Shown: positions 1-11,376, counted from the stretch's first letter. The stretch: 42,529 nt of DNA from Gymnopus androsaceus JB14 (GCA_009733575.1 ML769848.1:1-42529), one strand, 5' to 3'. Notes: generated by a model from the letters alone, not told the origin. Program-made: numbers and translations.

Positions 1-234
1 TCAGTAGAGGTTGGTTGTCCTATCTGGGTGAGACAGTCATCGCCACAGCTATCAATACCTATCTGGTAGCCAATACTAATGGGATATGGAATCCAGAGTG
101 CCAGAGGTCCTGGCCCTATGGATTCCAGACTAGGCCCCTGGATTCCAGAGCCCTGGATTTCCTGTGGATTTCAATCATATTAGATACTGGATTGTCGCGC
201 TTTGGACTATCTAACTAGTTATATATTAAGGTAG
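1..234. other. Unassigned sequence with ggattccaga repeats
   Basis: No copia coding sequence is recognisable here, although the integrase frame resumes at about 240. The motif ggattccaga recurs around 117-150, and a partial form lies near 90. This may be a small insertion in the copia integrase or diverged flanking DNA. The short ORF at 15-218 resembles no protein I recognise. Confidence 0.3.
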
Positions 235-241
235 CCTGAAG

Positions 242-1261
242 TGCTGGACTCCTGTTGCAATTCTGGGAGGATGCAGTCCACACAGCCCTCTATATTCACT
301 TCTGACTTCCCTCAAAGAATCTACCAAAAAACAAAACACCGTTTGAAATGGTTCATCATTGTAAGCCTGACTTGTCTCATCTCCAAGTTTGGAGGTTTCA
401 AGCCTGGATGCAGGTCCCTGAGGAGCTTTGCTGCAAATTGGGTGACAAGATGATAGAATGTATTTTCGTTGGTTATGAGGAGAACAGGGTTGGCTGGAGG
501 GTATGCAATCTGAATGGTAAATACCATTTCAGTGACCAGGTAGTCTTCAACGAGTCTTTGTGTGGACAGTTAGGTGGTCCAAAAGTTCCGAGAAATTTGG
601 GAATATCATTGGAGGAGTCAGTTGTACCAAAAGGTCCTCGTCCTTGTTGTGAGCTAAAGTTGACTGAAAGAGGGAAGGTTTGGCAGGAGGGTATACATCT
701 CCATGACAAGCATATACAGAAAATATGCATGGAGTCTGGCCCAATGCTCACACAACATTCCCCTCTCATGGAGAACAACATTGCTTCTTTCATCATTGCT
801 TATAATCTATTAGGAGATAACATTATTTCCTTGGACAATGATACTGGATTCTATTTTGCGGCACTGGCTCCTATACCAGAACCACCAAAGCCAAAAGTCA
901 AATCAAAATCCACTAAATTGGTTGATCCGAGGAAATCCCATCTGTACAATCCTGATAGACCACCGGCAAGATGGAAGGAGATGCCAGGGAGACCTGACAA
1001 GCAACTCTGGCTGGATGCTGGAGTGGAGGAGGTTGCGGGTTTGTTTGGTCTTGGTGTATTTGAATGGTACGATTCCTTGCCCCATGGTTGTCATGCAATT
1101 TGGACAAAGTTTGTATACAATTGCAAGGTGAATACTGATGGAATGTTGGGGAGGTACAAGGCCCAACTGGTAGTTCAAGGATTTACTCAATACCCAGATG
1201 ACTATGGCAAGGTGTATGCCCCTGTGGCCTGCATTGTGTCAATCTGCATTAAAGATGGATA
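242..1261 (+). pseudogene. Copia polyprotein fragment: integrase end to start of RT
   Basis: This is a decayed Ty1/copia pol segment. One frame reads through the copia integrase core end (AGLLLQFWEDAVHTALYI), then the conserved KPDLSHLQVW stretch, the IECIFVGYEENRVGW motif and KYHFSDQVVFNE. After a low-complexity linker it enters the RT start (KAQLVVQGFTQ, then YAPVA). An in-frame TGA at 303-305 lies where this motif normally has Arg (YIRNRLPS-type), so CGA to TGA is likely. The frame is lost just after YAPVACIVSICI, where the family-A LTR begins at 1262. The RT palm with its catalytic aspartates is absent. A copia RT end, RNase H and LTR on the same strand lie at 36603-39329 and could be the other half, but that is inference. 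Confidence 0.85.
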
Positions 1262-2069
1262 TGTTACAGCCATGCCTACCGAATTACCGGCCGAGCCCTC
1301 AGACCCTATTCTATATCTAACCAACCGGTTACCGTCTCAGCAACTCCGGCCACCGTATCGGCTCGGCTAGTCCGGCCATCACATCGGCTTGGCAACTCCG
1401 GCCATTGCATTGGTTCGGTTACTCCGGACTTCTGACCACTTCACCAATATTGGTCAATCTACACCATTTCCGGTACTCCGGACACTCGGCCGAGGTTTCC
1501 GGTGTATTATGACCAATTATCTCGGCATATCTCGGTCAATCATCTCGGCATAACCTCGGTATAACTCCGGTCCAGTCTCGGGAACTATTCCCACACTATT
1601 GTTTTATGCCTGTTATTGTTTTATTATCTTTCGCTTCACTATTGTCTTTTGGTACTGAATTACTTTATTGTTTTACTTACCGAGGGTCCGGTCCGGCCCC
1701 GGAACATCGGCCCTATTGGCAATATTTAAGTAGTACAAACTTGTATAGTAACCTTAGCTCCAAAATCAACTTAGTCTGGCCTTGTACTCATTCCGAGTCC
1801 TTCCTTGACCAATTGACCGAGATTCCGGTTACTAAGCCGACACAGCCACGTGATCTCGGTTGAACCTCGGCTACGCCTTCGGTCCTACTGTCTTAACTTA
1901 GCTTAGACTTTGCCTTACTATTTTCCTCTCGGGACACCTTATGGCGTGTCAAGGGTGTTGCCAATAGCTTCACCGAGTCCCATAACTCGCAAGGTCCAAC
2001 CCGGAATCTTTCCGGACCATTTCTGTCCGATATCTCGGCCGCTCCACTCCGGGTCGCACGGACTTAACA
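1262..2069 (+). repeat. Family-A LTR, left arm of the palindrome
   Basis: This 808-bp LTR starts TGTTACAGCC and ends CTTAACA. It is rich in CCGG and TCGG motifs. A TATA-like atatttaag lies at about 1722-1730. About 30 bp downstream is tagctccaaaat (1755-1766), which is complementary to the sequence that follows the LTR in the right arm. That marks a Tf1/sushi-type self-primer at the probable RNA 5' end. The 85-codon ORF at 1606-1863 is shared exactly by the other arm, but it spans the promoter region and is not credible as a gene. Confidence 0.9.
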
Positions 2070-2074
2070 GTAAC
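2070..2074. other. Target-site duplication of Gypsy-1 (left copy, gtaac)
   Basis: The five bases before the Gypsy-1 5' LTR are gtaac, and the five after its 3' LTR (12189-12193) are gtagc. The single mismatch is consistent with one later substitution. The target was the palindrome centre gtagctccaaaatac. Confidence 0.7.
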
Positions 2075-2338
2075 TGTTACGGCCATGCCAGCTACGGCCG
2101 GTACACTTACCGAGACGACCGAGATCCCTCTGTACTTATATCGGATATTTTCTTCTAAGTGACCAAGCTGCTCGGGCCGGTCACCTCGGTCCCTTTCGGT
2201 CTGTTTCTTATTGTTTCCCATTCATTCTCACAGTTAACAATTACTCTAACCGAAAGACAATTACTTATTATTCTCCTTCCCGGCCGACCTATATCATACG
2301 GGAAGCTATTATCTTTATTTTAACAATAAGGACTACCG

Positions 2339-2345
2339 TATATAA
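2339..2345 (+). promoter_or_regulatory. TATA box of Gypsy-1 5' LTR
   Basis: TATATAA lies 31 bp upstream of the predicted self-primer at 2370. The 3' LTR has the same box at 11842-11848. Family-A LTR has a matching arrangement, with a TATA-like element about 32 bp before its primer. Confidence 0.7.
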
Positions 2346-2369
2346 GCTGACTCATCTTGTATAGTAGTC

Positions 2370-2383
2370 TTTAGTTTAAATAT
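2370..2383 (+). promoter_or_regulatory. Self-primer (predicted 5' end of Gypsy-1 RNA)
   Basis: tttagtttaaatat at this position is a perfect 14-nt reverse complement of 2688-2701 next to the 5' LTR. In Tf1-type elements the first nucleotides of the RNA fold back on the PBS and are cleaved to prime minus-strand synthesis. The location about 30 bp after the TATA box fits that model. Confidence 0.8.
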
Positions 2384-2687
2384 TGACTTGGATTAACCCT
2401 ATACTCGACTCAACCAATTCCGGCCTTGATCCTTTACTCACCGACGACCTTCGGCGTCGTCAAGTCCATCTCGGACATTCTTATCGACGACCTTCGGTGC
2501 CGTTGCTTCCATTCCCTTCAGGACCATTCGGCGTAGCAAGGGTCCGTCCTAATAGACGGTCCGCGGTCCGCTTCCTTCTTGTGTCTCCGGTCGGCAACTA
2601 CTTCGGTTGCTTCGGTTTATACTTCGGTCCGACCCGGCTTGACTTCTTTCAGGCCCGGCTCCCCTCCAGTAGCATGGTCCTAACAGT

Positions 2688-2701
2688 ATATTTAAACTAA
2701 A
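2688..2701 (+). promoter_or_regulatory. Primer-binding site of Gypsy-1 (self-priming type)
   Basis: atatttaaactaaa starts two bases after the LTR end (2685) and pairs over 14 nt with the predicted RNA 5' end at 2370-2383. No TGG start as in a tRNA-type PBS is visible, which supports self-priming. Confidence 0.8.
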
Positions 2702-2730
2702 TCTCGTTACGCCATTTTTTACCAATTCCT

Positions 2731-4464
2731 ATGGCTCCAAAACGTACACTTCGTAGCCAAGGAGCCGTAAACCCCACGCCGGCACCAATCCAAAATGTGT
2801 CCGCAACGAACGCATCTGCATTCGCTCCATATGCGGAATCTATTTCAGCACTCGGTACTGCCCGCCGACGTATTACAGCTTTCGGTCCAAGTTCTGCTGC
2901 TCCGGTCCCTCCTGCGATAACAACGGATACCGACAGCGGAGCTACACAATTCATTTTTAAAACCCTTTATGACGATGAGGGTAACGAATTTACGGTACGT
3001 ACACCGGTCAGAGATTGAACTGCTATACCGACGGTAGTAGACCCGGAAGAAGTTCCACAATCTCCAACATTCCTGACGGCTGGCGCTCGGCGAAGAGCTA
3101 CTGCCGTCCCAACCAATTCCAGAGATGCTAGTCACTCTCAATCCCAAGTCTCCCGAGGCCGCTCCCAGACACGTAGATCATCTAGGGCAAGTGGTCGAGG
3201 AGACGAAGATCCGTTTGCAGAACAATCCGGTGATAATCCAAACCCCAATGATGGTAACGGTGGAGGTGAGGATCCAGATAGAACCGATCCGTCCGGAGAC
3301 CGTCCTACTGGCGGTCCTCCTGGTGGTCCTCCTGGTGGCCCTCCTGCTGGAGGAGCTGCGGGACCGGCACCTACGGAACCCACTCCACAACAACTCCTTG
3401 CGTTGTTCCAAAATTTTACAGGATCTTTGGACACTCTCGGCCAGGTCCTAGGCAACATGCGAGGAGATACCGGCAATGCCGGTAAAAACAAGGTCAAGGA
3501 TCCAGATGTTTTCAATGGATCCGATCCCAAGAAACTTAAAATGTTCCTTGTCTCCTTATCGCTTGTTTTCCTTGACCAACCGAACTATTTCACCGAACAA
3601 CGGAAAATCAGTTATACACTTTCTTATCTCGGTGGTGCGGCTCGGGAATGGTTCGAACCCGACATTTTAGACCCGGACCTTAATGCGATGCCCGCATGGA
3701 CACAATCCTTCTCAGCCCTCATTAGTGAGCTCCAAGACAACTTCGGTCTTTACGACGCTCAAGGGGATGCCAAGGAGAGACTCGGTCTTCTCCAAATGAA
3801 GGAAAACAAACCGGTCCGGAAATATAACATCCGGTTCAACACCCTTGCAGCATCCACCAACTGGGACGTATCCGCTCTTAAATGGACATATCATCGCGGC
3901 CTTGCCGGTCGTATCAAGGACGAACTCGTTCACATGCCGACACCGCGGGATCTAACCGCGTTTTGACAAACGGTTCTTCAGATCAATAACCGGTACTGGC
4001 GCCGTGAAGAGGAGAAGAAACAGGAGAGTGCCTGAAATTCTAACAGGAGTTCTACCTCCGGAAAGAAGGGTAATAGCACCGGCTCCTCTACTACGGTCTC
4101 AGTTTCTACATCAACCAACACGGCTTCGTCTTCACAATCCACCGGTCAACAAAAGTCCGGTAAGAAGAACAATAAAAACTGGAAAGGTAATAGTGGCTCC
4201 GGTAATACTTCCGGTTCTTTGGCTAGTACCTCCAGTTTGTCACCACCCAAGCCCCACGCTAAACACCTCGGCCCTGACGGCAAACTCAAGCCGGAGGAAC
4301 TGGAAAGGCGCCGAAAGTTTAACCTGTGTACATTTTGTGGTGGTAAGCATAAGTTGGATGACTGTACGGTTCGAAAACCGAACAGTGGTTCTCAACCGCG
4401 GGGCCGCGCTTCTGTAACCCAGGGGCCTGAACTTCCGGCGGTAGCCGAGGTTCCGGAGAATTAG
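2731..4464 (+). pseudogene. Gypsy-1 gag (capsid plus zinc knuckle), three TGA stops
   Basis: One frame runs from ATG 2731 (MAPKRTLRSQG) to TAG at 4462-4464. It has a basic, Ser/Pro-rich N-terminus, a Gly-Pro-rich linker (GGPPGGPPGGPPAGG), and then a Ty3/Gypsy capsid region (KVKDPDVFNGSDPKKLKMFL, YTLSYLGGAAREWF, RKYNIRFNTLA). A nucleocapsid zinc knuckle lies at 4327-4365 with the unusual spacing C-X2-C-X3-H-X4-C (CTFCGGKHKLDDC). In-frame stops at 3016-3018, 3964-3966 and 4033-4035 are all TGA, most simply former CGA arginine codons. Gag forms the virus-like particle and binds the RNA. Protease is in another frame just downstream, by either a natural frameshift or an indel. Confidence 0.85.
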
Positions 4465-4980
4465 TCCGCGGCTCCTGTACCCCGGTACAAAGCAGGAGTC
4501 ATGTTGACTATGTTCGTACTCAATCTGGGGAAGTAACTCTCAACGCGTCCGCTCTTTCCGATCTCGATCGATCCTTCCGTTTCAATCTCATTACCAAGTT
4601 TCCAGCCATAAACGAATTGGCTGAAACTGCGGTTGTACTTAGTTTTTCCACTCTACTCGATTCCGGTTCTACGGACAATTTTTTAGATAGATCTTATGTT
4701 TCTTTGAATGATATACCAACTACGAAAATCACTCCGATCAACCTACGGTTGTTTGATGGTTCACTTGCACCTAGTGCAATCTCGGAAACGGCATCTCTCG
4801 ATGTCCGGTTTCCATCCGGCGAGCTTTTCCCCTTAACATTTTATGTTACTCCTTTGGACTCATCATGCAAAGCTGTTTTAGGATTCAGTTTCTTGACCCG
4901 CTACAATCCGTTGATTGACTGGGCATCAAAAACTATAACATTCCGACACACCGATGATGAGTTAGATTTGTGCTGGGTAT
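4461..4980 (+). pseudogene. Gypsy-1 aspartic protease segment
   Basis: This is a retropepsin-like domain in a frame different from gag. The active-site motif LLDSGSTDNF has its catalytic Asp at 4659-4661. It is followed by KAVLGFSFLTRYNPLIDW, typical of the C-terminal half of Gypsy proteases. It would process the Gag-Pol polyprotein. The open frame overlaps the gag stop (about 4461), and a TGA follows at 4981-4983. Pol resumes in a third frame (MKTNQTTITEQLD) across the family-D LTR insertion, so at least one indel separates protease from RT. Confidence 0.8.
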
Positions 4981-5000
4981 GAAAACCAACCAAACAACAA

Positions 5001-6718
5001 TCACCCCAATCAGATATAATCCAAAAGGTTTAATTTAATGCGAGGAAGGAGGTTGTCAAAGGTTCCCTCGACTACTAATTGATTTGAAGAGAAAAGCACT
5101 TGACAGTTGACACAGATAGTGCGCAATGAACAAGGTTTTATATTTGGAGGGAGGTTTTGAAAAGCCAACTAACGTACGATGACGCGCTGAACTAATCGAG
5201 GGGAAAGCAAACACCAAAGCACGGGTCAAGTACGCCGACTCAACAAACGACTTTGCGTATCTCGGGAGCCTTTACGTCGCCGCGCAATGATACTCCAACT
5301 CTCAGGGATTCCCGCGAGTTACCTAACAAGCTTATACGACCGCCGCGCAAGTCACTCGAGTAGGCGTTTTTAACACACTCAGCGAAGAGCGGGCAAGGGG
5401 TAGAATCTGTTGGTAAAGCTAGGTAACACTCCGAGAAGCTTCCTCCCTAAAACTAGACCAAGCCGACAGTTGGGTCCAAGACCTTTCCTAATCAACAACG
5501 GGCTCATCGAGGTGTGCACGTTAGGCTCCACCTGCGGTCCTAAGACTGATGTGACCTCTCTTCGAGATGAAAACCAGGAATGCTCGACTTAATAGCCGGG
5601 AAGTAGAATGAACAGCCTCAGTATTATCGAGGTTACAAGAAGGCCACCCGTTTCAAAGGTTGTAGAGGACGATGCAGACGCGTTTGAGCGTGTACGAATC
5701 ACTACAGGTCCTAAGATAGAACTGCGTTTCAGGTATCAAGTCTAACTTGTCATTCCAAGATAGAATAGCTACCCTTATATACTGAGCGAGATATATGAAA
5801 ATAGGAAAATGAGAGAAACTGAGCGAGATAGGATGAAACAGAGTAAGTAAAATAGAAAAGATAAATAATGTCCATATATGCGTGTATACTATGGTTTTGC
5901 CTCGACGTTTTCCTGCCTCGTTTGTTTGTCTTCCTCGATTGGGTCGACTTTTGGGGTTTTGGTCCGAATCGACTCGAGTCATTTGCCTTTTTACAAGGCT
6001 CACCAGTTCCTTTAGCAGAACAGCCCTCGGAGGTATTTCTATGTTTTTCCTTGCCAATGGGAGACTGGTTATTATCTCTAGTTCCGCGTGGTCTCGAGTC
6101 TAGATGCCTGGTAGCATATGGATCTCGGTAAAACGCTGAGGCTCGGATAGAAATACTCCTTGGTCCTTCCGTGTTCTAGAAGTAGCTACAGCAAGTGGGT
6201 CATGTGGCCGCGTTGGACTGCCGCGGCTATATGCCTGGGCGCTTTCCAGCGAGCGTCAACTTTGAGGGCACCCGTTAGGGTACTTCCCCATCTCGGTCCA
6301 CCTTGCTTTGTTTAATAAACTTGAGTGTCGTTTAGACTCCTCGGTGAGCTGATCGCGGAAGCGATGCCTCGTTAAGACTTTGATCCCTTGGGTATATCCT
6401 TCGATGACCTAGCCTAGTATAACTGGTATGTGGGCTCGTTTATCTACCTCGGTCAGCAACTTGTTATCCAACAAGCTTGCCTCGCTACACCATACCGCGC
6501 ATAGGACTTTGATTGAGGTGCATTCACAAAGTTAAGTATGGTACCATTGCGCGTACCGTTACTCTGCAACCTCTTGGGTAGAATAGGTCCTCGGTAGATT
6601 TTAACTATCAGCTCGGGCCCACTATAGTTCTCTTATTGACGGTGTTTTGTTACTAACAGAACCTAGGATTATTGGTTCTGCGCAGTTCTAGCCTTAGCCG
6701 AAAAATCGGCGTATCACC
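5001..6718 (-). mobile_element. Solo LTR, family D, in Gypsy-1 pol (TSD tcacc)
   Basis: The insertion at 5006-6713 (1,708 bp) is flanked by a perfect 5-bp duplication, tcacc (5001-5005 and 6714-6718). Removing it and one duplication restores a continuous pol frame (MKTNQTTITEQLDSIPQ). On the minus strand it begins TACGCCGATTTTTCGGC, a near-perfect terminal hairpin also present at the start of family-B LTRs. No domain, PBS or polypurine tract is visible inside, so I call it a solo LTR. Short ORFs inside it (for example 5653-6057 and 5868-6131) have no recognisable content. Confidence 0.8.
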
Positions 6719-9700
6719 GAGCAGCTTGACTCTATCCCTCAGATGTCTTTTCCGACCGGTCGCGTCGACCGCTCAGAATCCTCTTGGTCCGAAATCCCTC
6801 CGGATTCTCCGACCCCAACGGTTTCTCCCGTTTACAGTACACCTTGCGGTAACCGTGCTCGCATCTCAAAGCCTCGGCCTCTATCCGAGCGCTTTCCTTT
6901 TGAACCCATCTACACCTATCCTTCGGTCCATCAACGAGCGGCCAAAACTGAGTACCCGGACGTCGACATCGCTTTTGTATGTGCTGCTGCATTTTCCCGC
7001 ATTCTCAAAGAAACAGGTTCCGAACCGTTTCTGATACACGCCGTATCACTTGAAGTATCCGGCCGATCTGCGGCAACTGCATCACCACCGCGTACCAACA
7101 TCCCGGCACAATATCAGGACTTCGCCGATGTCTTTGACGAAGTACAAGCCGATGTGCTTTCAGAGCACCAACCTTATGATCTCAAGATTGAACTAGAAGA
7201 AGGCAGTTTCCTGCCTCTCGGTCGAATCATTCCACTCTCCCCTCGTGAGCAGCAGGCTCTCCGAGATTTTCTCAATGAGCATCTCAAAACCGGATTCATT
7301 TCTGTATCAAATTCACCTCATGGAGCACCGGTTCTCTTTGCACCGAAGAAAGACGGCTCCCTTCGGCTTTGTGTCGATTTCCAAGGTCTTAACAGAATTA
7401 CGAAAAAAGACAGATATCCGCTGCCGCTCATATCCGACCTTTTGGATGCTCCACGAAAAGCCCAGATATACACCAAAATCGACCTTAAACATGCTTACCA
7501 TCTCGTCCGAATCAACAAAGGTGACGAGTGGAAGACAACATTCCGCACCCGATGGGGTTCCTACGAATGGAACATCATGCCCTTCGGTCTCACAAACACT
7601 CCGGCCGCATGGCAACGATTCATCAATGAAGTCCTAGCGGACATGATTGATGTCAACGTCATCGTCTATCTCGATGATATCCTGATCTACTCGGATAACC
7701 CCGAGCAACATGAGGAACACGTTCGAGAAGTCCTCCGGCGGCTCTGGAAGAACAAACTCTTTGCTAATGCGAAGAAGTGCGAATGGTCGGTCAATACAGT
7801 GGAATATCTCGGTTACATCATGTCGCCGGCCGGGTTGACGATGGCCGCCGACAAGGTACAAGCAATAACTGACTGGCCAACTCCTCGGAAAGTCAGGGAC
7901 ATCCAATCCTTCCTTGGTTTCGCTAATTTCTATCGCCGTTTTATTTATAATTATTCTGAAATTGTCCTTCCACTAAACCGTCTCACCCGAAAAGGTATCG
8001 ACTGGTTATGGTCGGCCGATTGTCAAGCAGTGTTTGACAACTTGAAGTACGCGTTCACACACGCACCGATCCTTGCACATTGGGAACCAAACCGACCCCT
8101 TATCGTAGAAACCAATGCGTCGGACTACGCCGTCGCAGCAATCCTTTCTATACTCCTCGATGACGGTCAAATTCACCCGGTAGCGTTCTTATCCCGAACG
8201 CTCCAAGCGGCAGAGCTCAACTACAACACTCACGACAAAGAGCTCCTCGCCATTTTCGAGGCGTTCCGGAGCTTGCGGCATTACCTTGAAGGCTCCGGTG
8301 AACCGATCGATGTGGTGACCGACCACAAGAATCTTGAGTATTTCTCAACTACGAAAATATTGACCCAACGACAGGTCCGATGGTCCGAATACCTCCACAC
8401 CTTCAACATGGTGATCCAGTTCCATCCCGGTAAGCTCGGTGAAAAACCCGACGCTATGACTAGACGATGGGACGTCTACCCAAAAGAGGGGGATATTGGC
8501 TACGCACAAGTCAATCCACAGAATTTCCGACCAATCTTCACAAACGGACAACTAACCACATCACTTTGAGCAACCTTCCTCGAAGGTCCAATACTCCGAG
8601 CATCAATCATCATGGATATTGAGGCACTCCATAATGCCATCCGACTCTCTCTTCCTTTGGATGCGGAAGCAGCCGCTGGCTTAGAAGCCGCCGCTGATCC
8701 GTCCAAACCTCGCTGGTCTCTTGGCTCTGACGGTCTACTCCGACTGGATAGCCGAATTTATGTACCTAATGGCGGAGACCTTCAACTTCAAGTCCTCTGA
8801 TATTTCCATGACCACCCACTCTCCGGTCATTTCAGTCAGAACCGAACACTTGAGTCTATTCGACAAGAGTACACCTGGCCGAAAGTCCGAGACTTTGTTC
8901 GCGACTACGTAAGTTCCTGCACAACCTGCGGTCGTAATAAGTCTCGCCGGCACCGACCATATGGTCTGCTCAAACCACTTCCGGTTCCGCTTCGGCCATG
9001 GGATTCTATTTCCATGGACTTCATTGAAGAGTTACCAAACTCCAACAGTTATAATTCGATACTGGTCATTGTGGACCGATCCTCAAAACAAGGTATCTTC
9101 ATCCCTTGTCATACATTGATCACCTCCGAGCAGCTTGCTGTTCTTTTTGTCCTACATGTCTTCTCTAAACATGGAGTTCCGAGCCACGTAACCTCCGATC
9201 GAGGTTCCGAATTCGTCTTGGCCTTTTTCCGCACTCTCGGCCAAGCTCTCTCTATGGAGTTACATTTTACTTCCGGTTATCACCCCGAAGGTGACGGTCA
9301 AACCGAACGAGTCAATCAGACGCTAGAGCAATATATTCGAATCTACACTTCCTATCAACAGGACAACTGGGACGAGATCCTCCCACTTGCCGAATTTGCC
9401 TACAATAATGCGCTGAACGCCTCGACCAGTATTTCTCCATTCTTCGCCAATAAGGGTTATCATCCGAACATCACTGTTCAACCCGAAATTGATATCCGTT
9501 CCAACCGAGCCCGTGACTTCGCAGTAAATCTTGACGAGCTCCATTCCTACCTCCGTACCAAAATCAAAAACGCACAGGATCGTTATAAAGAACAAGCCGA
9601 TAAGTCTCGCATTCCACACCCCGAGTTTCCGATCGGTTCCGACGTCTTCGTTCTCGCGAAGCACATCAAATCTACCCAGCCAACAAAGAAGTTTTCCGAG

Positions 9701-10090
9701 AAATATCTAGGCCCATTCAAGGTCATCGGCCGACCCGGCTCCCTATCCTATAAACTCCAGCTTCCTCAATATCTATCCCAAATCCATCCGGTCTTCCACG
9801 TCTCGCAACTTGAACCAAGTATTCCCAACTCCATTCCAAACCGAGTTCAACCACCGCCGCCGCCGGTAGAGGTTGATGGTGAAACTGAATTTGAAGTCGC
9901 CGAGATACTGGACTCGAAATATGACCGACGATACAAACGATGCCCGCTTCGGTACTACATCCAGTGGCAAGGTTACGAAGGAACAGATGAAGAGTTTTCA
10001 TGGATAGCAGCCGACGAGCTGTCAGCAGATGAATTACTTCCGGCTTATCATACTCGGTATCCGAACAAACCCGGTCCTGCCGATTCTTAG
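6714..10090 (+). pseudogene. Gypsy-1 pol: RT, RNase H, integrase, chromodomain
   Basis: One frame gives, in order, RT (PHGAPVLFAPKKDGSLR, MPFGLTNTPAAWQRF, active site YLDD at 7667-7678), RNase H (8095-8470), integrase zinc finger (HDHPLSGHF ... CTTCG), the integrase DDE core (SMDFIE, VTSDRGSEF, GQTERVNQTLEQ), a GPF/Y-like module (KYLGPFKVIGR) and a C-terminal chromodomain (EFEVAEILDSKY ... YYIQWQGYEGTDEEFSWI, about 9889-10060). The chromodomain would steer integration towards modified chromatin. TGA stops at 8567-8569 and 8798-8800 sit at likely CGA arginine sites. The first RNase H catalytic Asp is Asn (VETNASD, codon 8114-8116), consistent with CGAT to CAAT. Otherwise the catalytic residues look intact. 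The pol stop is at 10088-10090. Confidence 0.93.
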
Positions 10091-10364
10091 TACACTTCCT
10101 TTCCTCCGTTTTTTCTTTTCGTTTCCAGACCGAGACCTCCGGCGGTCTCGGGGACAATTGCCATGATAGTAAATTGAGCGATTGTCTCCTACCGCCCGGT
10201 TGTGCCCGGCCGCAATCCTTCTACTTAGGACTTTTTTATTTTTATACTACTTAAATTTTTCTTACTCGGCCTATTCGGCCGTATTTAAACTCAGAAGAAA
10301 CATTTTCAATTACATACAAGTCCAAAATTTTATTTTATGGCCACCGAACCGGTCGACCGATCGC
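10091..10364. other. Untranslated interval between pol and the antisense gene
   Basis: These 274 bp lie between convergent reading frames (pol ends 10090; the antisense gene ends 10365). The sequence is pyrimidine-rich with no ORF I would defend. It probably holds 3' ends for the antisense transcript. Confidence 0.5.
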
Positions 10365-11376
10365 TCACTCCACATCTTCATCATCATCCTCTTCTTCATC
10401 CTCCTCATCTTCGGTCTCCTCCTTCACCTTCCCTTTTCCCTTCGACAAAAGTCGAACCAACCAATCGAACCGAGCTTCGATCCGGTCCAACCAATCAAGA
10501 ACGGCGTCCTCGAACTCAGTCGACGAACCCGCAACCAACCCTTCACCTCCGTCCTTCTTCATTCTCTTCCTCGGACCTCCCTTCGACCGGTCGGTATGCG
10601 AACACCTTACCTTCGCCTTGTGACAACCTTCGCATGTGGTACCCTTGAGGGACCACCGGGTGCAGGAGCCTCGGCCCCGCTTTTCGCATTCTCCACACTT
10701 TGTCGGGAACGCCTCTCCGACACCGACCTCCTTGGTAGAGACCCGTTTCCTCTTCCCTAGCTCAGTCGTCCCCGACTTAGGCTTGGGTGCCGGACCTTCT
10801 ACAATCTTGATCCCCGAGTCGGATCCGTCCACCATTTTCGAGGACTTCAGAAAATAAATTAGCTCGGCTCGGAAAAGATAGCCAACGGGAAAAACTTACT
10901 TTCTTTTTACCACCCTGCGCACCTGACCGACTACTTTCGGCCACCCTCGCGGCAGCCGCATCCTTCTCCTTCTTCTTCTGCTCTGCAACGGTTTTTTCTT
11001 CCGCTGCACGCATCTCAGCGATCGCCTGATCGGCAGTCTTCTCGGCCGAGTCACGACGCTTTGTGCGCTCCTCTTCCTCGGCCCGAGCCTTAGCCTCCTC
11101 ATCTTCACGAGCCTTGCGTTCGGCTTCCTCCTTGGCCAAACGTTCTTCTTTGGCTTTCCTCTCGGCCTCTTCCTTTGCGAGACGCTCCTCTTCTGCTTTT
11201 CTCTCGGCCTCCTCACGGGCGAGCCGATCGGCTTCCTCGCGAGCAATTCGGGCCGCTTCTTCTCTCACGCGCCGAATCTTCTCCTTCTTCTCCTTGGCAG
11301 CGGCAAGGGCTTTCTCCATCACTGCGATATCGATGTCGTCGTTGGGGATGGGAGCAGTGGGATCAAAGTCTGACAT
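10365..11376 (-). CDS. Antisense accessory gene of Gypsy-1: coiled coil plus six-Cys cluster
   Basis: This minus-strand two-exon gene lies between pol and the 3' LTR. Exon 1 is 11376-10900 (159 codons, start MSDFDPTAPIP) and exon 2 is 10844-10365. The 55-nt intron starts GTAAGT, ends AG and has a CTAAT branch-like site; splicing joins the exons in phase and predicts 318 aa. The N-terminus is a highly charged, alanine-rich helix with near-repeats (RLAKEEAERKA), probably a coiled coil. Residues about 209-240 carry C-X2-C-X7-C-X9-C-X2-C-X6-C (CGEC ... C ... CEGCHKAKVRC), resembling a fungal Zn2Cys6 binuclear cluster. A basic patch follows (GGPRKRMKK), and the C-terminus is acidic (EEDEEEDDDEDVE). 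It has no stop or frameshift, unlike gag-pol. A DNA- or RNA-binding regulator is possible but unproven. An upstream ATG at 11412 is a less likely start. Confidence 0.7.

Larger units (their letters stand above)
2075..2685 (+). repeat. Gypsy-1 5' LTR
   Basis: A 611-bp LTR with TGTTAC...TAACA ends, the same length as the copy at 11578-12188. A TATA box (TATATAA) lies at 2339-2345, and the probable RNA start and self-primer lie around 2370. Differences from the 3' copy near the start (cggcc/cgacc, tacgg/tatgg, tatcgg/tattgg, gctgc/gccgc) are all CpG transitions. Confidence 0.93.

Noticed and set aside
1606..1863. 85-codon ORF identical in both family-A arms
   Set aside because: It spans the TATA box and primer region of the LTR, so the identity reflects the recent palindromic duplication and not protein selection.
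5868..6131. Small ORFs inside the solo LTR at 5006-6713
   Set aside because: They have no homology I can recognise, overlap in several frames, and lie within an LTR bounded by a perfect duplication.
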